Source of the DNA: Coffea arabica
Taxonomy: Eukaryota; Streptophyta; Magnoliopsida; Gentianales; Rubiaceae
Direction: 5' to 3'
Length of the DNA: 64,000 nt
Assembly: GCF_036785885.1 (NCBI RefSeq)
Contig: NC_092320.1
Span: 13,951,557 to 14,015,556 of the forward strand
Shown: piece by piece, positions 24,443 to 35,400 of the stretch
Layout of the letters: every line of letters begins with the position of its first letter
How positions within the stretch are numbered: position 1 is the stretch's first letter
Notes under the pieces: generated by a model
What the model was told of the DNA's origin: nothing
The model's input: only the letters and a program-made list of their open reading frames with translations
Database searches by the model: none
Translations under genes and position numbers: made by a program

Positions 24443-24977
24443 ACTAATTCAATGCTAATTAGGGTTATTATGACGGGTATTTTTTATTTATTATTTTTTT
24501 AATATAAGTATGAGATCTCAAATTTATAATTTTTTATTTACAATATTGTCATTTAATTCGTTCCTCTACAAAATGAGCACTTGGGATCCTCGGTGACATG
24601 TTTTTCTATGTCAATTCAATGCCACCTATAGTATTACGTCAAGTGTCCCATTATTATTTACACTTTAATTTTTTAATAATTCAACTTGGTTTGGTTTAAC
24701 ACAAGTGTAAATAATAACAGGACACTTGGCACAATATTATAGGTGGCATTGAGTTGACATAGAAAACATGGCACCGAGGATCCCAAGTACAAAATGAGAT
24801 ATTTAAATTAATGTATATATCTAATTCAATGCTAATTAGGGTTATTATGACGGTATCTTTTTATTTATTATTTTTTAAATATAAATAAAAATTCTCATAT
24901 TCAAAATCTCTTATTTATACTATCTTATCATCTAATTCATCCTCGCCAAATGAAAATATTTAGATTAGTGTATATCA

Positions 24978-24980
<3 letters not shown>
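24443..24980. repeat. Tandem duplication, one unit interrupted by a MULE MITE
   Basis: A unit of about 160 bp starting CTAATTCAATGCTAATTAGG occurs at 24443 and again at 24821. The first copy is split by the element at 24578-24789. The second copy is uninterrupted at the matching place, so it serves as an empty-site control for that insertion. Confidence 0.75.
24578..24789. mobile_element. Foldback MULE-type MITE, family M1, copy 1
   Basis: The ends CACTTGGGATCCTCGGTG and (inverted) CACCGAGGATCCCAAGT lie 212 bp apart and the inverted arms cover most of the element. The 9-bp sequence CAAAATGAG flanks it on both sides (24569-24577 and 24790-24798). A 9-bp duplication is the hallmark of Mutator-like elements. 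A second copy with the same ends is at 62231-62441. Confidence 0.9.

Positions 24981-25034
<54 letters not shown>
24978..25034. repeat. Compound (TA)n(GA)n microsatellite
   Basis: A run of TA repeats passes into an uninterrupted run of GA repeats from about 24992 to 25034. Confidence 0.95.
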
Positions 25035-25038
<4 letters not shown>

Positions 25039-25515
25039 TGTTCCAATTTTCCATTGTTATGCCACAAAGTCAAAGTTGGAAGCCAAAGCCACAAAGCTCA
25101 ATAGTAGTAACAACTAACAAGTGAGCATTTAAGTACTGCAGCAATAACCTTTTTCTTTTTTCTTTTTAACCTTTTTGGTGCGAAAGTATTACAGTAACTC
25201 ACCGTCCTTTTCTTATCCAAAACTCCAAAAGTGAGGAAGAAGGGAGTGTGGCTACAGGACCATACGACATGGCAATGACCAATCAACGATGAAGCAGTGG
25301 TTTGGAAACTTCACCGCTGCACGCTTGGGTCTTCAATTACTTATTGAATGCACGGATTCTTAAAAGTGCATTGAACGTTGAAATTTGGATGGTTGCACTC
25401 GAAAACTATTCGCATTCCGACATTGAAAGACTTGTACAGAAACCTTTTTTCTATTTCTGTTCTTTTTTTCCCAACTGTTGGTGTTCCGATCCTTGGAGCC
25501 CTTCCCAAAAAGCAA

Positions 25516-25959
25516 GGGCTCCGTATGGATTAGTTATCTTTTGAAAGTATTTTTTAAAAAAATTGTACTTTAGGAATTACATATGAAAATTTTTTATTAT
25601 AAATAATTAATTATTTTTAAAGATATATTCTTCCTCTTCTCCTTCCCTCTCCCGCCTCCCATCCCCCTTTGGTCTCGCTGCAACCCAATTGTGCTTCTCT
25701 AAAGATGAGGGTAGGAAAGAGAGGGAGGGCGGCAATGACGAGGGAGGAGGGGAGGGTAGGGTGGTGATATGTGGCGATAATAGGTTGTGGATGGAAGAAG
25801 ATGAAGGTGGTAAATTTTTTTTTTTTTTAATCTTAATTACTTGTTTTTTAATTGTATTTAAACTTTGTATGAATTAGATATTTTTAGAACTGGTGCAGCT
25901 ATAATGTTTGTATTTGAAAAACTTGTTCGAGAACAAATCACTAACTCAAACAGAGTCCC
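25516..25959. mobile_element. Probable MITE with GGGCTC/GAGTCCC ends and a purine/pyrimidine foldback core
   Basis: The left end GGGCTCCGTATGGATTAGT matches the inverse of the right end ACTAACTCAAACAGAGTCCC imperfectly. The ends resemble those of the element at 16117-16339. The core contains a C/T-rich stretch (about 25627-25675) facing a G/A-rich stretch (about 25705-25765) that could pair. No target duplication was identified. Confidence 0.55.
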
Positions 25960-27723
25960 ATTCTTAGGCTTGGGAACTCTTCATCCTTGCATTATTTGAG
26001 CGTCCGCGTGATGATGCAACTGAGCAAGAGGTTCTCAACGAATTTCAAACAGATACAAACTTCAGCACCTAACCCCGATATGCCTCGCTAAAACTAAAAA
26101 TTCTGCAGTACTGATTCAAACTGCACGACTAGCCTGGTATGTGTGGTTTCATTTGCTTGAAACACTGGAACGAAAGCCTCGTATTCTTATCCGCTAAACC
26201 ATTGTAAAACAATATGAAAATACCCTGATGTTGAATGAAATTAAAGGATGGCAATCAGTCGAAGCCAAAGATGACAACTTCAAAATCAATCAAAAACTCG
26301 CAAATGGTTTGTTTTTTGCTTTTTGTTGGGGATGTGGGCGCCTACTTTTCTATAAGCAATTAATTAACGCTCTAAAGGTAAGCAGCGCAGCAACAGTTAG
26401 GTCGTGTTTGGATTGCAATTTTTTGGAGTCTTTATAGAAAACATATTATAACACTTTGATTTATGTGAGGTAAAAAGATGATTGAAAAATGTGTTCGCGT
26501 AGAGATTTTTTGGTGAAGAATCCTTTCCAACCATGGAGTTAAAAAAAGAAGGAACGAAAGATTTTACCGGTGGCCAAAGCTGCAAGACTTTGACCAATTG
26601 ACCAGACCTATCCTTCTTTCTTTGAAACTTCCTGGCTTGATCCATTGGTAGGCAGTCGACTTGACTCAAACAAGTTGCACGACCTATCCTTCTTTCTTTG
26701 AAACTTCCTGGCTTGATCCATTGGTAGGCAGTCGACTTGACTCAAACAAGTTGCACGCAAGCAAGAAACAAATTTTTGGCAGACTTTTAATCTCAGTTCA
26801 AAACATACCTATAGATTTCATTTTTGCCATGGAATACATATGTATCACCTGAATGTTTTTGCTTAAATGTACAGAGATCCATTGAACGGGGCATCAAGAT
26901 CACATATTTCCCCCCTAAGTAGCGAGTAGTAGCAGCAGCAACCGTACGCCCTTTTGAGTTGGGCTTAATTTGCTGACTCAATGCATTGTGCAGGTTTTCC
27001 CGAGTTTGCACCCGTCCCCAAAATTTGTACGGCCAAAAATTGGATCAGCACAAATCCTCTCACAACCAATTTGTTTATTCGCCAACCAGGCAAAGCAGAG
27101 AAAGTGGGAATAGAAAAATGCCCAAACCTTTGCAAGCACCGGTCACTAATATATAGTTGAAAAGGGATGTATTTGTATTTATATATATTTCCTTTGCATG
27201 GGTGTTGCATGACGAGTACTTTATCTTCATGAATCACGCGTTCGCTATGAAAGCAACTCGTACATGTATATCATCAAAGGCTAGAGTTTCACGTAAAGCA
27301 AAAAGGCTACAAGAAAAGGAAAGCAAGACCTTAATTTTCTTCGATTTCCACAGTTGATGTACCAGAAAGGAATCCAGAACGAGGAGGTAAATCTGGACAG
27401 CTTCTGGAACTAGATTAAGCAAGACTCAACTTTCCTTGGTTCCTCAGTCAAACCAAGCAACGGACATTTTACAAAATCTAAGCAAAAGCCATATATCGCC
27501 TTATCATAATCCATCTGTAGCATCTATTACACATATATATGACATACATGACAGGTATCTGTATGTAAAACTAATTTTCCTTTACAGAGGAGGAAAACAT
27601 AACTACATTGTCTAAGAGCCTTGCTGCTATTTTCCATATTGGCTATTGCAGCAGGGCAAGATTTTCCTAAGCCCACTAGCTAATGCTATGTTGATCTTCT
27701 ACAGTATTTCACAAGCAGAGAAT
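25960..27723. other. Intergenic DNA, no supported gene
   Basis: Contains a one-sided TGTTTGGATTGC MITE end near 26404 and a 76-bp tandem duplication at 26605-26756. The last few hundred bases before 27724 are probably the 3' UTR of the minus-strand repeat-protein gene. Short frames here lack recognisable domains. Confidence 0.45.
26605..26756. repeat. Perfect 76-bp tandem duplication
   Basis: The unit starting GACCTATCCTTCTTTC at 26605 repeats without visible change from 26681 and ends at 26756. The identity points to a recent duplication. Confidence 0.9.
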
Positions 27724-30154
27724 TCAAACCCTCAAAGCAACAGGGTCTTGCCACGAGATTTTTCGCTTCCCAATTCGAGATGAACCTTCCCCAACATTTC
27801 TACACACGGATAACTTGAGGTCATTAGACTGCTCTTCATTTCCACCTCTCATCAAACCTACCTTAGTCTCCCCATTTGAAGGTTCGTAATTATTCTGTGG
27901 TTCTTCTTCCTCGGTCTGCAAAATCAAGCCGAAGTAAGCCCGTTAGAAAATGTCATAGATACCATTTGGAAGTTGTAGTTAAGTGAATGCAGTCACACAG
28001 TATTTACCGATATCTCATTCAAGTCAAAGGTTGGAGCTCGACTACAAAGTGTAGCTTCTTTATCACCAAGACTAGTGCCATTAATAAGACTGGTATCCTG
28101 ATTCAAATCAAATAGCTGTCTTCTGCTTGCAAAGGCAGTAATATCATTTGCCACCTGCATTTTTTGGATTTTGTTCAAGTTGTTTGTTGCTTCCGAGTTT
28201 GGAACTGCAGCTTCTGTGCCACTGGCTATCCTTTTTCTGAGGTTCAACTGTGAAACTGGAGTTGAACTACAAAGGTTAGCTTCCTTTCCACTATCTAATG
28301 TCTGCCTACGGTTCAAATCAAGTATTGGAGCGATATTTTTCATAGCAGCTTCCTTCCCAGAGTGCATCTTTCCTTTGGGTTTAGGTTTTGGAAGAGGAGG
28401 CAACTTAAACAAAGCAGTTTCCCTCTTCTGCGAAATGCGACCCTTGCCATTCAAGTTGTGTTGCTTCTCTATATTCAATGGCAGTTCTTGCAAGCGGTTC
28501 GATGACTTCATCTTCAATAGATACTTGTGTCTCCGTCGTAAAAACCTGTCATTTTAAATAGAAATCCACATAAGACAACTAATTACTATTTGCCAAATAC
28601 ACGCAACATTAAGCGCATTAGTACAAGGAAAACTAGAAAAGTATCCACATGTATGCATAATAAGATTAGGTAACCTATATTAGGCCTAATCAACCAAAGA
28701 ATAATGCATGAGGGTAGATGATTATTGAAAACATAATTGCCTTAGTCTAGTCTCCTCCAGTACAAGTGTGTTTATCTGATTCTAATTGGAAGATTGATAT
28801 CAAACTCAAGCTACGCAATCGCTCTGAGAGCAACATAATCAGCATGCTATTCTAGCAGATTGGTCATTACATGTATGAAAAAGTAAATCAAAACTAAAGA
28901 GAAATGCATAACACGTTATGAAAACCAAATTCCCCCAAAAAGAAAAAAGCAAGAATTAACATTAAAAAAAAAAAAAAAAGCATACCGAACTTCAGCCATT
29001 AATCTCAGCTTCCTTTGTTTTGCAGCGTCAAATTTGTTTCTCAGGTCATCTGTATCCTGTAAGACAAGAAGTACACAATTTTAGTCCTCAGCCAACAGAC
29101 ATAGAAGTGGACTGAAAAGGACCAAAATTAACTTGATCTTTTCAGAGAAACTTGCAGCAAACCAGTTAAATCAAGACCGACATTAAGGACAACATACTGA
29201 AAATCTCCACAAGCAGATTATAATAGCTATAAACCCAACAACTCTAGCCAAAGGATAGAACAAGATAAATACGCTGCAAAGCATCAGTAATATAACTAAC
29301 AAGCGCGCCAACCAAGAGGAGAGGAGGTTTTTTTTTTTTTTTTTTTTTGGGGAGGTGTGTGCGTGTGATTTTTTTTATTGGGGCGGGTTTGCTCAAATCT
29401 CTCATGGACATCAAAACATCACCAAAGCATCCCTTTGCGGTAACAGAGAGCAAAAACCACATGGACTTAAAATATAACATGACAGAAGACGCATACAATT
29501 CATTAGCTAGACACAACCACACCGAGAACCAAGGGGGAATAAGTTCCAAGAACACTAATAAACTTAGCCATTTGTCCTAAAGGGAGGACAAATACAAATA
29601 AGATGGCCACAAACATCACGGAAAAACAATGAATTAGCCCAGAATACACCTCCTAACAAAGAAAGTCTGTAATGAGGCACAAAACCCAACAAAAGTACAA
29701 ACTGAGCTAAACGGCAAGAGACAACACATCAAGCCCCAGCAAAACCATTTCCACCACCCTCACTTCTTCCAATCAGAAAAAACGTCACAAGGTATGCACA
29801 GCTCCAAGAATCTCAAAACAGGGATTTCCAAGGATACTGATCAAACCAGTAAACCATCAACAGAACAAAAATCATGAAAAGGGATTATATGGCCCCAACA
29901 ATTCCCACAAAAATCAGATCAAACCACCACAGATAAAACCCACAAACATATGCAACAGAACTCCATAGATCTCTAACAGAAACAACAAAAATCGACGAAA
30001 TAAAAGGTATAAAGTAGTTAACCTTCTGCAAGTCCTGATAGTCCTGCAAGAGAGCCTGATGTTTCAGCCTGGTCTTAGGGTCCTCATAGACACCACCACC
30101 ACCATATGGAGGAAGGGATGTTTCTCCTGCAACCCTTTTGGCCTTCTTAGACAT
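27724..30154 (-). CDS. Unrecognised protein with a 23-residue repeat and DLN (EAR-like) cores
   Basis: Four exons (30023-30154, 28986-29056, 28008-28545, 27724-27915) join in phase to 310 residues. The start is the ATG giving MSKKAKRV; an open frame upstream of it includes UTR. Residues 1-85 are basic and helical, with VYEDPKTRLKHQALLQDYQD and a short coiled coil (KFDAAKQRKLRLMAEVRFLR), probably the conserved core. From residue 130 a 23-residue unit repeats: SGKEA..., SGKEA..., SGTEA... at 130, 153 and 176, then two looser copies. The cores read DLN (144-146), QLN (167-169), NLN (190-192), DLN (214-216) and DLN (242-244). DLN-x-x-P is the EAR repression motif, but no copy here has the full form. 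The N-terminal Lys/Arg runs suggest nuclear location. The function is unknown to me; a plant-specific nuclear scaffold or co-repressor partner is a guess. Confidence 0.8.
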
Positions 30155-30247
30155 CAGATCACAGAGAATTGCAAAACAACCCTCTGCCAGAGAAAAAGCT
30201 CTGATCTTGAAAATGATCAATTGAACCACGGAAGCTGTGGCGAGAAA

Positions 30248-30255
30248 TATATATA
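30248..30255 (-). promoter_or_regulatory. Candidate TATA box of the repeat-protein gene
   Basis: TATATATA on the minus strand, about 95 bp upstream of the ATG at 30154. This would put the transcript start near 30220 and give a 5' UTR of roughly 65 bases. Confidence 0.55.
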
Positions 30256-31862
30256 GCCCAGAAAGAGGCTAGACGGTTAAAGATGAAACAAAGAATATTT
30301 ATGAGACCAAGGAAGAAAAGAAAGGAGAAGTAGTAGTAACTAGCAAGAGACAAGGACAAAAGAAAGGAAATGATACTACACAACTCGTGTAAGGAAGGAA
30401 AGAAAGGTAAGCTAAAGACATAAAATAGGGAGAAAGAGAGGGGGGTATTGATGATAGGAGGGTGAGAAGGTTCTGGCTTGGTTTGCTGTTTTCTCTGTGA
30501 ATAAGCTCTGACCAGGACAAAGCCCAAAAAGCCCACATAATTCGGGAAAAATGATGTATACTTTAGTAGAAGTAGTAGGAGGAGTAGTAGTAGAAGTATG
30601 ATCATTTTTTGGGTGTGTGTTCTTTTGATGAGAGACAGTGAACTAGTGATGAAGATGGGGATTTTTTGGGGGATTGCAGAAGGGTATTTCTGGCAACGTA
30701 ATAGCTTTAAGGAGGTGTGTGTTGTGTGTGAAATGGGAAATGTGAATTGTGTATGTAGGAGCATGAGGTGAGGTGAGGTGAGGTGGATTTGGTTGGAGGA
30801 CATTTGAAGACATCTCCTCTTTCTTTCTTTGTTTTCCCATTCTCTCTCCTTTTTGGGTTTTTCTTCAACACACACATAAATTTTGGTCCAGCTGGGCCAT
30901 TACTGGGATGAGAGAGAAGAGAAGGAAGAATTGTTGGGTGGTGTGGCTGTGGTTGTGTGGACTCTTCTTTCTCTCTTTGTTTAAATGGAGTTTTCTTCTC
31001 TCTTTTCTATCTTCCTCCTATATTTTTGCCCCCCTCCTGCTGAGGACATAGGAATAGGATATGGATGGGAAAGAGCAGGCCTTGTTATTATCTGATCTGA
31101 TGTCTCCCCCTCTATAAATATTTAGGCTTGACAGTTCTTTGTTTTTTTTTTTTTCTTTTCCTTTCCCCTTTTATGAGGGAGAAAAGAAAAGAATGAGAGC
31201 TGAGATGACGAGAAGGTGGGTGCTGAAAAAGCAGGAGTAAGAGAGAGAATGGAGGATGCTGTATTTCCTGATGTGTTGCAGTTGTTGTTGGTAGTACCTT
31301 GTTTGTAGGCTTTGGCATTGTGGGATGGCTGCTTTGATGGTGATGCCTTTTCCACAATATTATAGTTTGGGTCAGGTTGGTGTGAAGTGTCACTTTTGCC
31401 CCTCCTGTGGTCACTTTCTTGTTTGCACGAGTCACCATACCAAAATGCCAATCTTCTTTGAATTGAACGAGTCAATACCCACAACGTTCGTGCCCCTTTA
31501 GTCTGCTATTGAAGAAACCATGAGCATCAATCAAAGTTTAAGTTTTGCTCTTACCTTACCTACAGATGCCAACCCTTTTGGTAACTTCCTCGTCCCCCCC
31601 CCCTCCCCTCCCCGGGTCTTTCATATCTCACAGATGACCTGCTAATTGCCATATTATAGTACTCCTTACCGTTTGATCTTTTCTTTTCTTATGTGAAACG
31701 CCAAATCCCATTTACCATACCTAACTTGCTCAAATTCTTGTGGCATCAAACAATCTTCAGTCCCCACCTTCACCCACCTGCCTAGATAAGATGCTACAAA
31801 AAATTCGATACTCGTAATTCTTCTAGGCAGGCAGGCAGGCAGAGGTTGAAGTTAAAGATATC
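30256..31862. other. Upstream DNA of the repeat-protein gene, up to the retrotransposon
   Basis: Rich in purine and pyrimidine tracts, with an A-rich (+ strand) stretch to about 30430, a GAGGT pentanucleotide repeat (about 30765-30786) and a T-tract (31141-31154). Open frames on the minus strand here are low-complexity Ser/His/Leu strings and are not credible proteins. The stretch ends at the left LTR; CAGG repeats lie at about 31828-31841. Confidence 0.5.
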
Positions 31863-32422
31863 TGTAGTGGGGTGAACCTGCGCGTGCCACGTGTCAGCTC
31901 GGCAGGTCTTGCTCGTCAGGTCGGCTGTGAGACCTCGCAACTCGCAGGCGCTAGCTCGGCATACGGAGGCCAGCTCGGCCTTACTTATCGATCCTCGAGA
32001 TGGGCCTATGGGCCGCCGTCTCCGAACTTGTAGGAGCCGCCGCACGAAACCCTAAGAAGACTCCGAACCCTAAGGGGACTTTGACTCCTATATGGAAACT
32101 ACCACCCGTTAAGCCTATATATACAGCACCACAAGACGACACAAGGTATGCCATCCACAGTTCTCTCTACTGTTGCTCTACTCTTGAGCTCTACTGACTT
32201 GGCCGTCGGAGTTATTCCGGGGACTCTAGTCCCTCCGTTTATTTCCCTCTCTGCAGGACAGGTCGTCCGTTCTCTCCCCGTCAATTCGGCCTATCAGCTC
32301 GGCCACTCTCTGTTAGCTCCACCGTCTGTCCATTTGCAGGTCGGCTCGTTCACCTGACCAGCTCGCCAGCTCGCTCAGCCCGTCGCAGCTCAGCTCAGAT
32401 CTTATTTTTGGCAGTCGCATCA
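31863..32422 (+). repeat. 5' LTR
   Basis: 560 bp, starting TGTAGTGGGGTGAACC and ending GGCAGTCGCATCA. Contains a TATA box at 32116-32123 and several copies of AGCTCGGC. I read it as identical to the 3' LTR. Confidence 0.97.
32116..32123 (+). promoter_or_regulatory. TATA box of the 5' LTR promoter
   Basis: TATATATA in the LTR, about 350 bp upstream of the gag ATG. Transcription would start near 32150, inside the LTR, as is usual for this class. Confidence 0.75.
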
Positions 32423-32424
32423 AT

Positions 32425-32442
32425 TGGCGCCGTCTGTGGGAA
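32425..32442 (+). other. Primer binding site
   Basis: TGGCGCCGTCTGTGGGAA lies two bases after the LTR end. TGGCGCC is complementary to the CCA-bearing 3' end of a tRNA; this form is common in plant Ty3/gypsy elements. I do not assign the tRNA with certainty. Confidence 0.8.
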
Positions 32443-32466
32443 CACGTTCTTCTTCTCTTGCGAATC

Positions 32467-35400
32467 ATGCCAAAAACGAGGTCTCAAAGGAATGCTGGTG
32501 GCTCTAAGGGGAACGGAGGAAGCGGCCCCCAACAGTCTGCCCGGAGTCCGACCCCTGGAGGTGAGGGGACGGGACTCTCGCGGATTCCACCGGAGCAACT
32601 GGTCCAGGCGGTAGCAGGAAACTTGCCCACTTTCGAGGCCATTGTGGATTATCTTAGGGGGCAGACAGGAGGGCCCCTGGGCCAGGAGCCGGAGAACTCG
32701 GAAGGCCCAACCGAGTCCAGGGCGGGGAGCCCCAACCCCCAGCTCAAGCGCGTGCGCCGGGAGCCCGCAAGTGAGCACACCGACATGGGGGAGCCCACTC
32801 ACAAGCACTCCCGAACTGAGCACCCGGAGCCTGTCCGGAGGTATTCTAGGGATGAACCCTCACCTCGGAAAGAGCAGCTCCAGGTGCAAGACGAGCTGGA
32901 CCTGCTCTTGGATGCCGAGGCGGACAGGTACATCGCGTCCCCTTTCGTGCCTGATATAGAGAACTATCCATTGCCCGCGAAGTTCAAGATACCCAACATG
33001 AAGCCTTACGATGCGACCTCGGATCCGGAGGATCATTTGTTTGCGTTCCTGACCCAAATGCGTCTGCAAACTGCCGCAGATGCAGTCAGGTGCAAGACTT
33101 TTCCCATGTTTCTGGAGGGGAAGGCACGTCAGTGGTTCCAGGGGCTCCCCCCCAGGTCCATTAGGTCCTTTGCTCAGCTTGCTCGGCTGTTCGCGGCCCA
33201 GTTTGTCTCATCACGAGCCTTCTCCAAGAGCACGGCGCACCTGATGACCATTCAGCAAAGGCCTGAGGAATCCCTACGCGAATACATGGTGCGTTTCAAT
33301 AACGAGTCCCTTCAGGTCAGGGATCGTGATGACAAGGTGGTTATGGCAGCGTTCATTAACGGGCTGCGCAAGCAGAAGCTCTACACTGAGCTCGTGGAGA
33401 GACCTCCCAAATCGGTACGGGAAATGCTGGACCGAGCTCATGAGAAAGCCAATGCGGAGGAGGCTAATCGCCTTAAGAGCGCGCAAGAAAGGCTGAGGGA
33501 TGACAAACGTAGGAGAGGAGCCGACCAGGTGGAGGCTCGTTCCAACCAGGGAAGAAAGAGCACTTACGATCGCCTCCCCAGGAGCCGTCCAAGTGGGGGA
33601 GATAAGCCCTGGACTAATCTCACTGCACCTCGAGCTCGGGTGCTGGCGGTCATGGAACAGGAGGGGCTCTCCCGACCTCCTCGACCTTTGGGAGGGGACA
33701 AAAGCAGACGGGACCAAGGGTTGTTCTGCGCCTATCACCGAGATGTGGGGCATGACACGGAGGATTGCCGTCATCTCAAGAAGGACATTGAGAAACTAAT
33801 CAAACGAGGTCACCTCGGGCAGTTCATACGAGAGGACCGAGCTGACCAGCAACGAGGGAGGTCCCGGTCAGAACGACCCGGTTACCTCCGGGATCGGCCT
33901 CAGGGGCCTCATGGGCGAGCTCCTGAACGGGAAACGCAGAATCTGGCCGGGGTGATTAATACCATTGCAGGAGGACCGGCTGGCGGGGATAGTCATACAG
34001 CTCGGCGGCACAATCGGCCTCCCCCCGCGGGGGAGAGCTCGGCCAAGCGTCTGAAGATGTATGAGGAAATTATCTACGGACCAGAGGACGCAGTCCCTTT
34101 GGCCTCCAACAACCACGAAGCTATTGTAATTGAGGTCATCACCTGCAATTACAAGGTGAAGAAGGTATACATAGACAATGGGAGTGCAATAGACGTGCTG
34201 TATTACAAGACTTTTAAAGAGCTGCAGCTGGAGGATAGGCAGCTGGTACCGGTTCGGACTCCATTGATCGGGTTCGCAGGCCCTCCCGTGAGGCCAGAAG
34301 GAATGATCACCCTCATGGTTACGGTCGGGGTATCCCCGAAGTGCCGAACTGTGCCGGTAAACTTCGCGGTGGTTAAGGAGCCGTCGTCATACAACATGAT
34401 TTTGGGACGGCCCACACTGAATGCCCTCCGAGCTGTTTGTTCTACGTTGCACCTCAGCATGAAGTTTCCCACCCCCGAGGGGGTGGCTGAGGTGCTCGGG
34501 GATCCGGAAGTGGCCAGGGCATGCTACATTGCTACCCTCAAGGGTAAAGAGAAGTTAGTAGCCCAGACAGTTTGCTTGGAGCCCTGGGAGCCCATGGAGA
34601 AGGGAGAGAGATTGGAAACTGACGAGGGATTAGCCGATCTGCCCGTCCAGAAGGGCCGACCTGAGCACACCGTGAAGGTCGGCACGGGCCTAGCCGAGCT
34701 GGTCAAGAGCTCATTTGAAGCTCTCCTGGAGGAATATGCTGAGATCTTCGCTTGGAGTGCTGATGACATGCCAGGAATCCCCACCGAGCTGGCGGTTCAT
34801 AGGCTACAGGTGGATCCCAGCGTCCGACCCGTGAAACAGAAAAAAAGGAACTTTGCTCCTGAACGAAAGGAGGTCGTCAAAAGCGAGGTGGGTAAGCTGC
34901 TGGAGGCCAGGATCGTTAAGGAGGTCTACTACCCGACCTGGTTGGCTAATCCTGTGCTGGTCAAAAAGGAGGAGAAAGCCTGGAGGATGTGTGTGGATTT
35001 CACAGATTTGAATAAGGCTTGCCCTAAAGATTGTTACCCACTTCCCCGGATTGACCAGCTCGTGGACTCAACCGCAGGTTATGAGATTTTCTGCTTCTTG
35101 GATGCTTTCAAAGGGTACCATCAGATAGCCTTGGATGAGGAGGACCAGGAGAAGACTTCGTTTATCACGGAGGATGGCACATATTGTTACGTCACCATGC
35201 CGTTTGGTTTAAAAAATGCAGGCGCAACCTATCAAAGGCTGGTAAACAAGTTGTTCAGGAATCAGATCGGTCGAAACCTGGAGGTTTATGTGGACGATAT
35301 GTTGGTGAAAAGCCGAACCCAGGAGCAGTTCGTCTCCGACCTGAGGGAGATTTTCGAGATCCTTCGACACTCACGCATGCGACTAAACCCAAAGAAGTGC

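Noticed and set aside
24992-25034. (GA)n tract as a GAGA regulatory element
   Set aside because: Lies over 1 kb from any supported start and looks like a plain microsatellite.
26605-26756. Tandem 76-bp units as a CRISPR-like array or satellite
   Set aside because: Only two adjacent copies, no spacers; a simple tandem duplication in nuclear DNA.
30159-30875. Open frame of 238 codons on the minus strand upstream of the repeat-protein gene
   Set aside because: Low-complexity Ser/Leu/His/Thr strings from A/G-rich (+ strand) promoter DNA; overlaps the 5' UTR and the true ATG in another frame; no domain.
31112-31484. Overlapping minus-strand frames next to the left LTR
   Set aside because: Two overlapping frames of His/Thr/Ser-rich sequence over a pyrimidine-rich promoter region; mutually exclusive and without domains.
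32000-32357. Short frames within the 5' LTR, repeated in the 3' LTR
   Set aside because: They repeat because the LTRs are identical, not because they are conserved genes; they overlap the LTR promoter and have no domain.
33274-33774. Minus-strand frames opposite gag and pol (also near 35286, 36055, 36705)
   Set aside because: Shadows of the GC-rich gag-pol frame; no domain and no splice logic, unlike the true antisense gene at 38426-40635.
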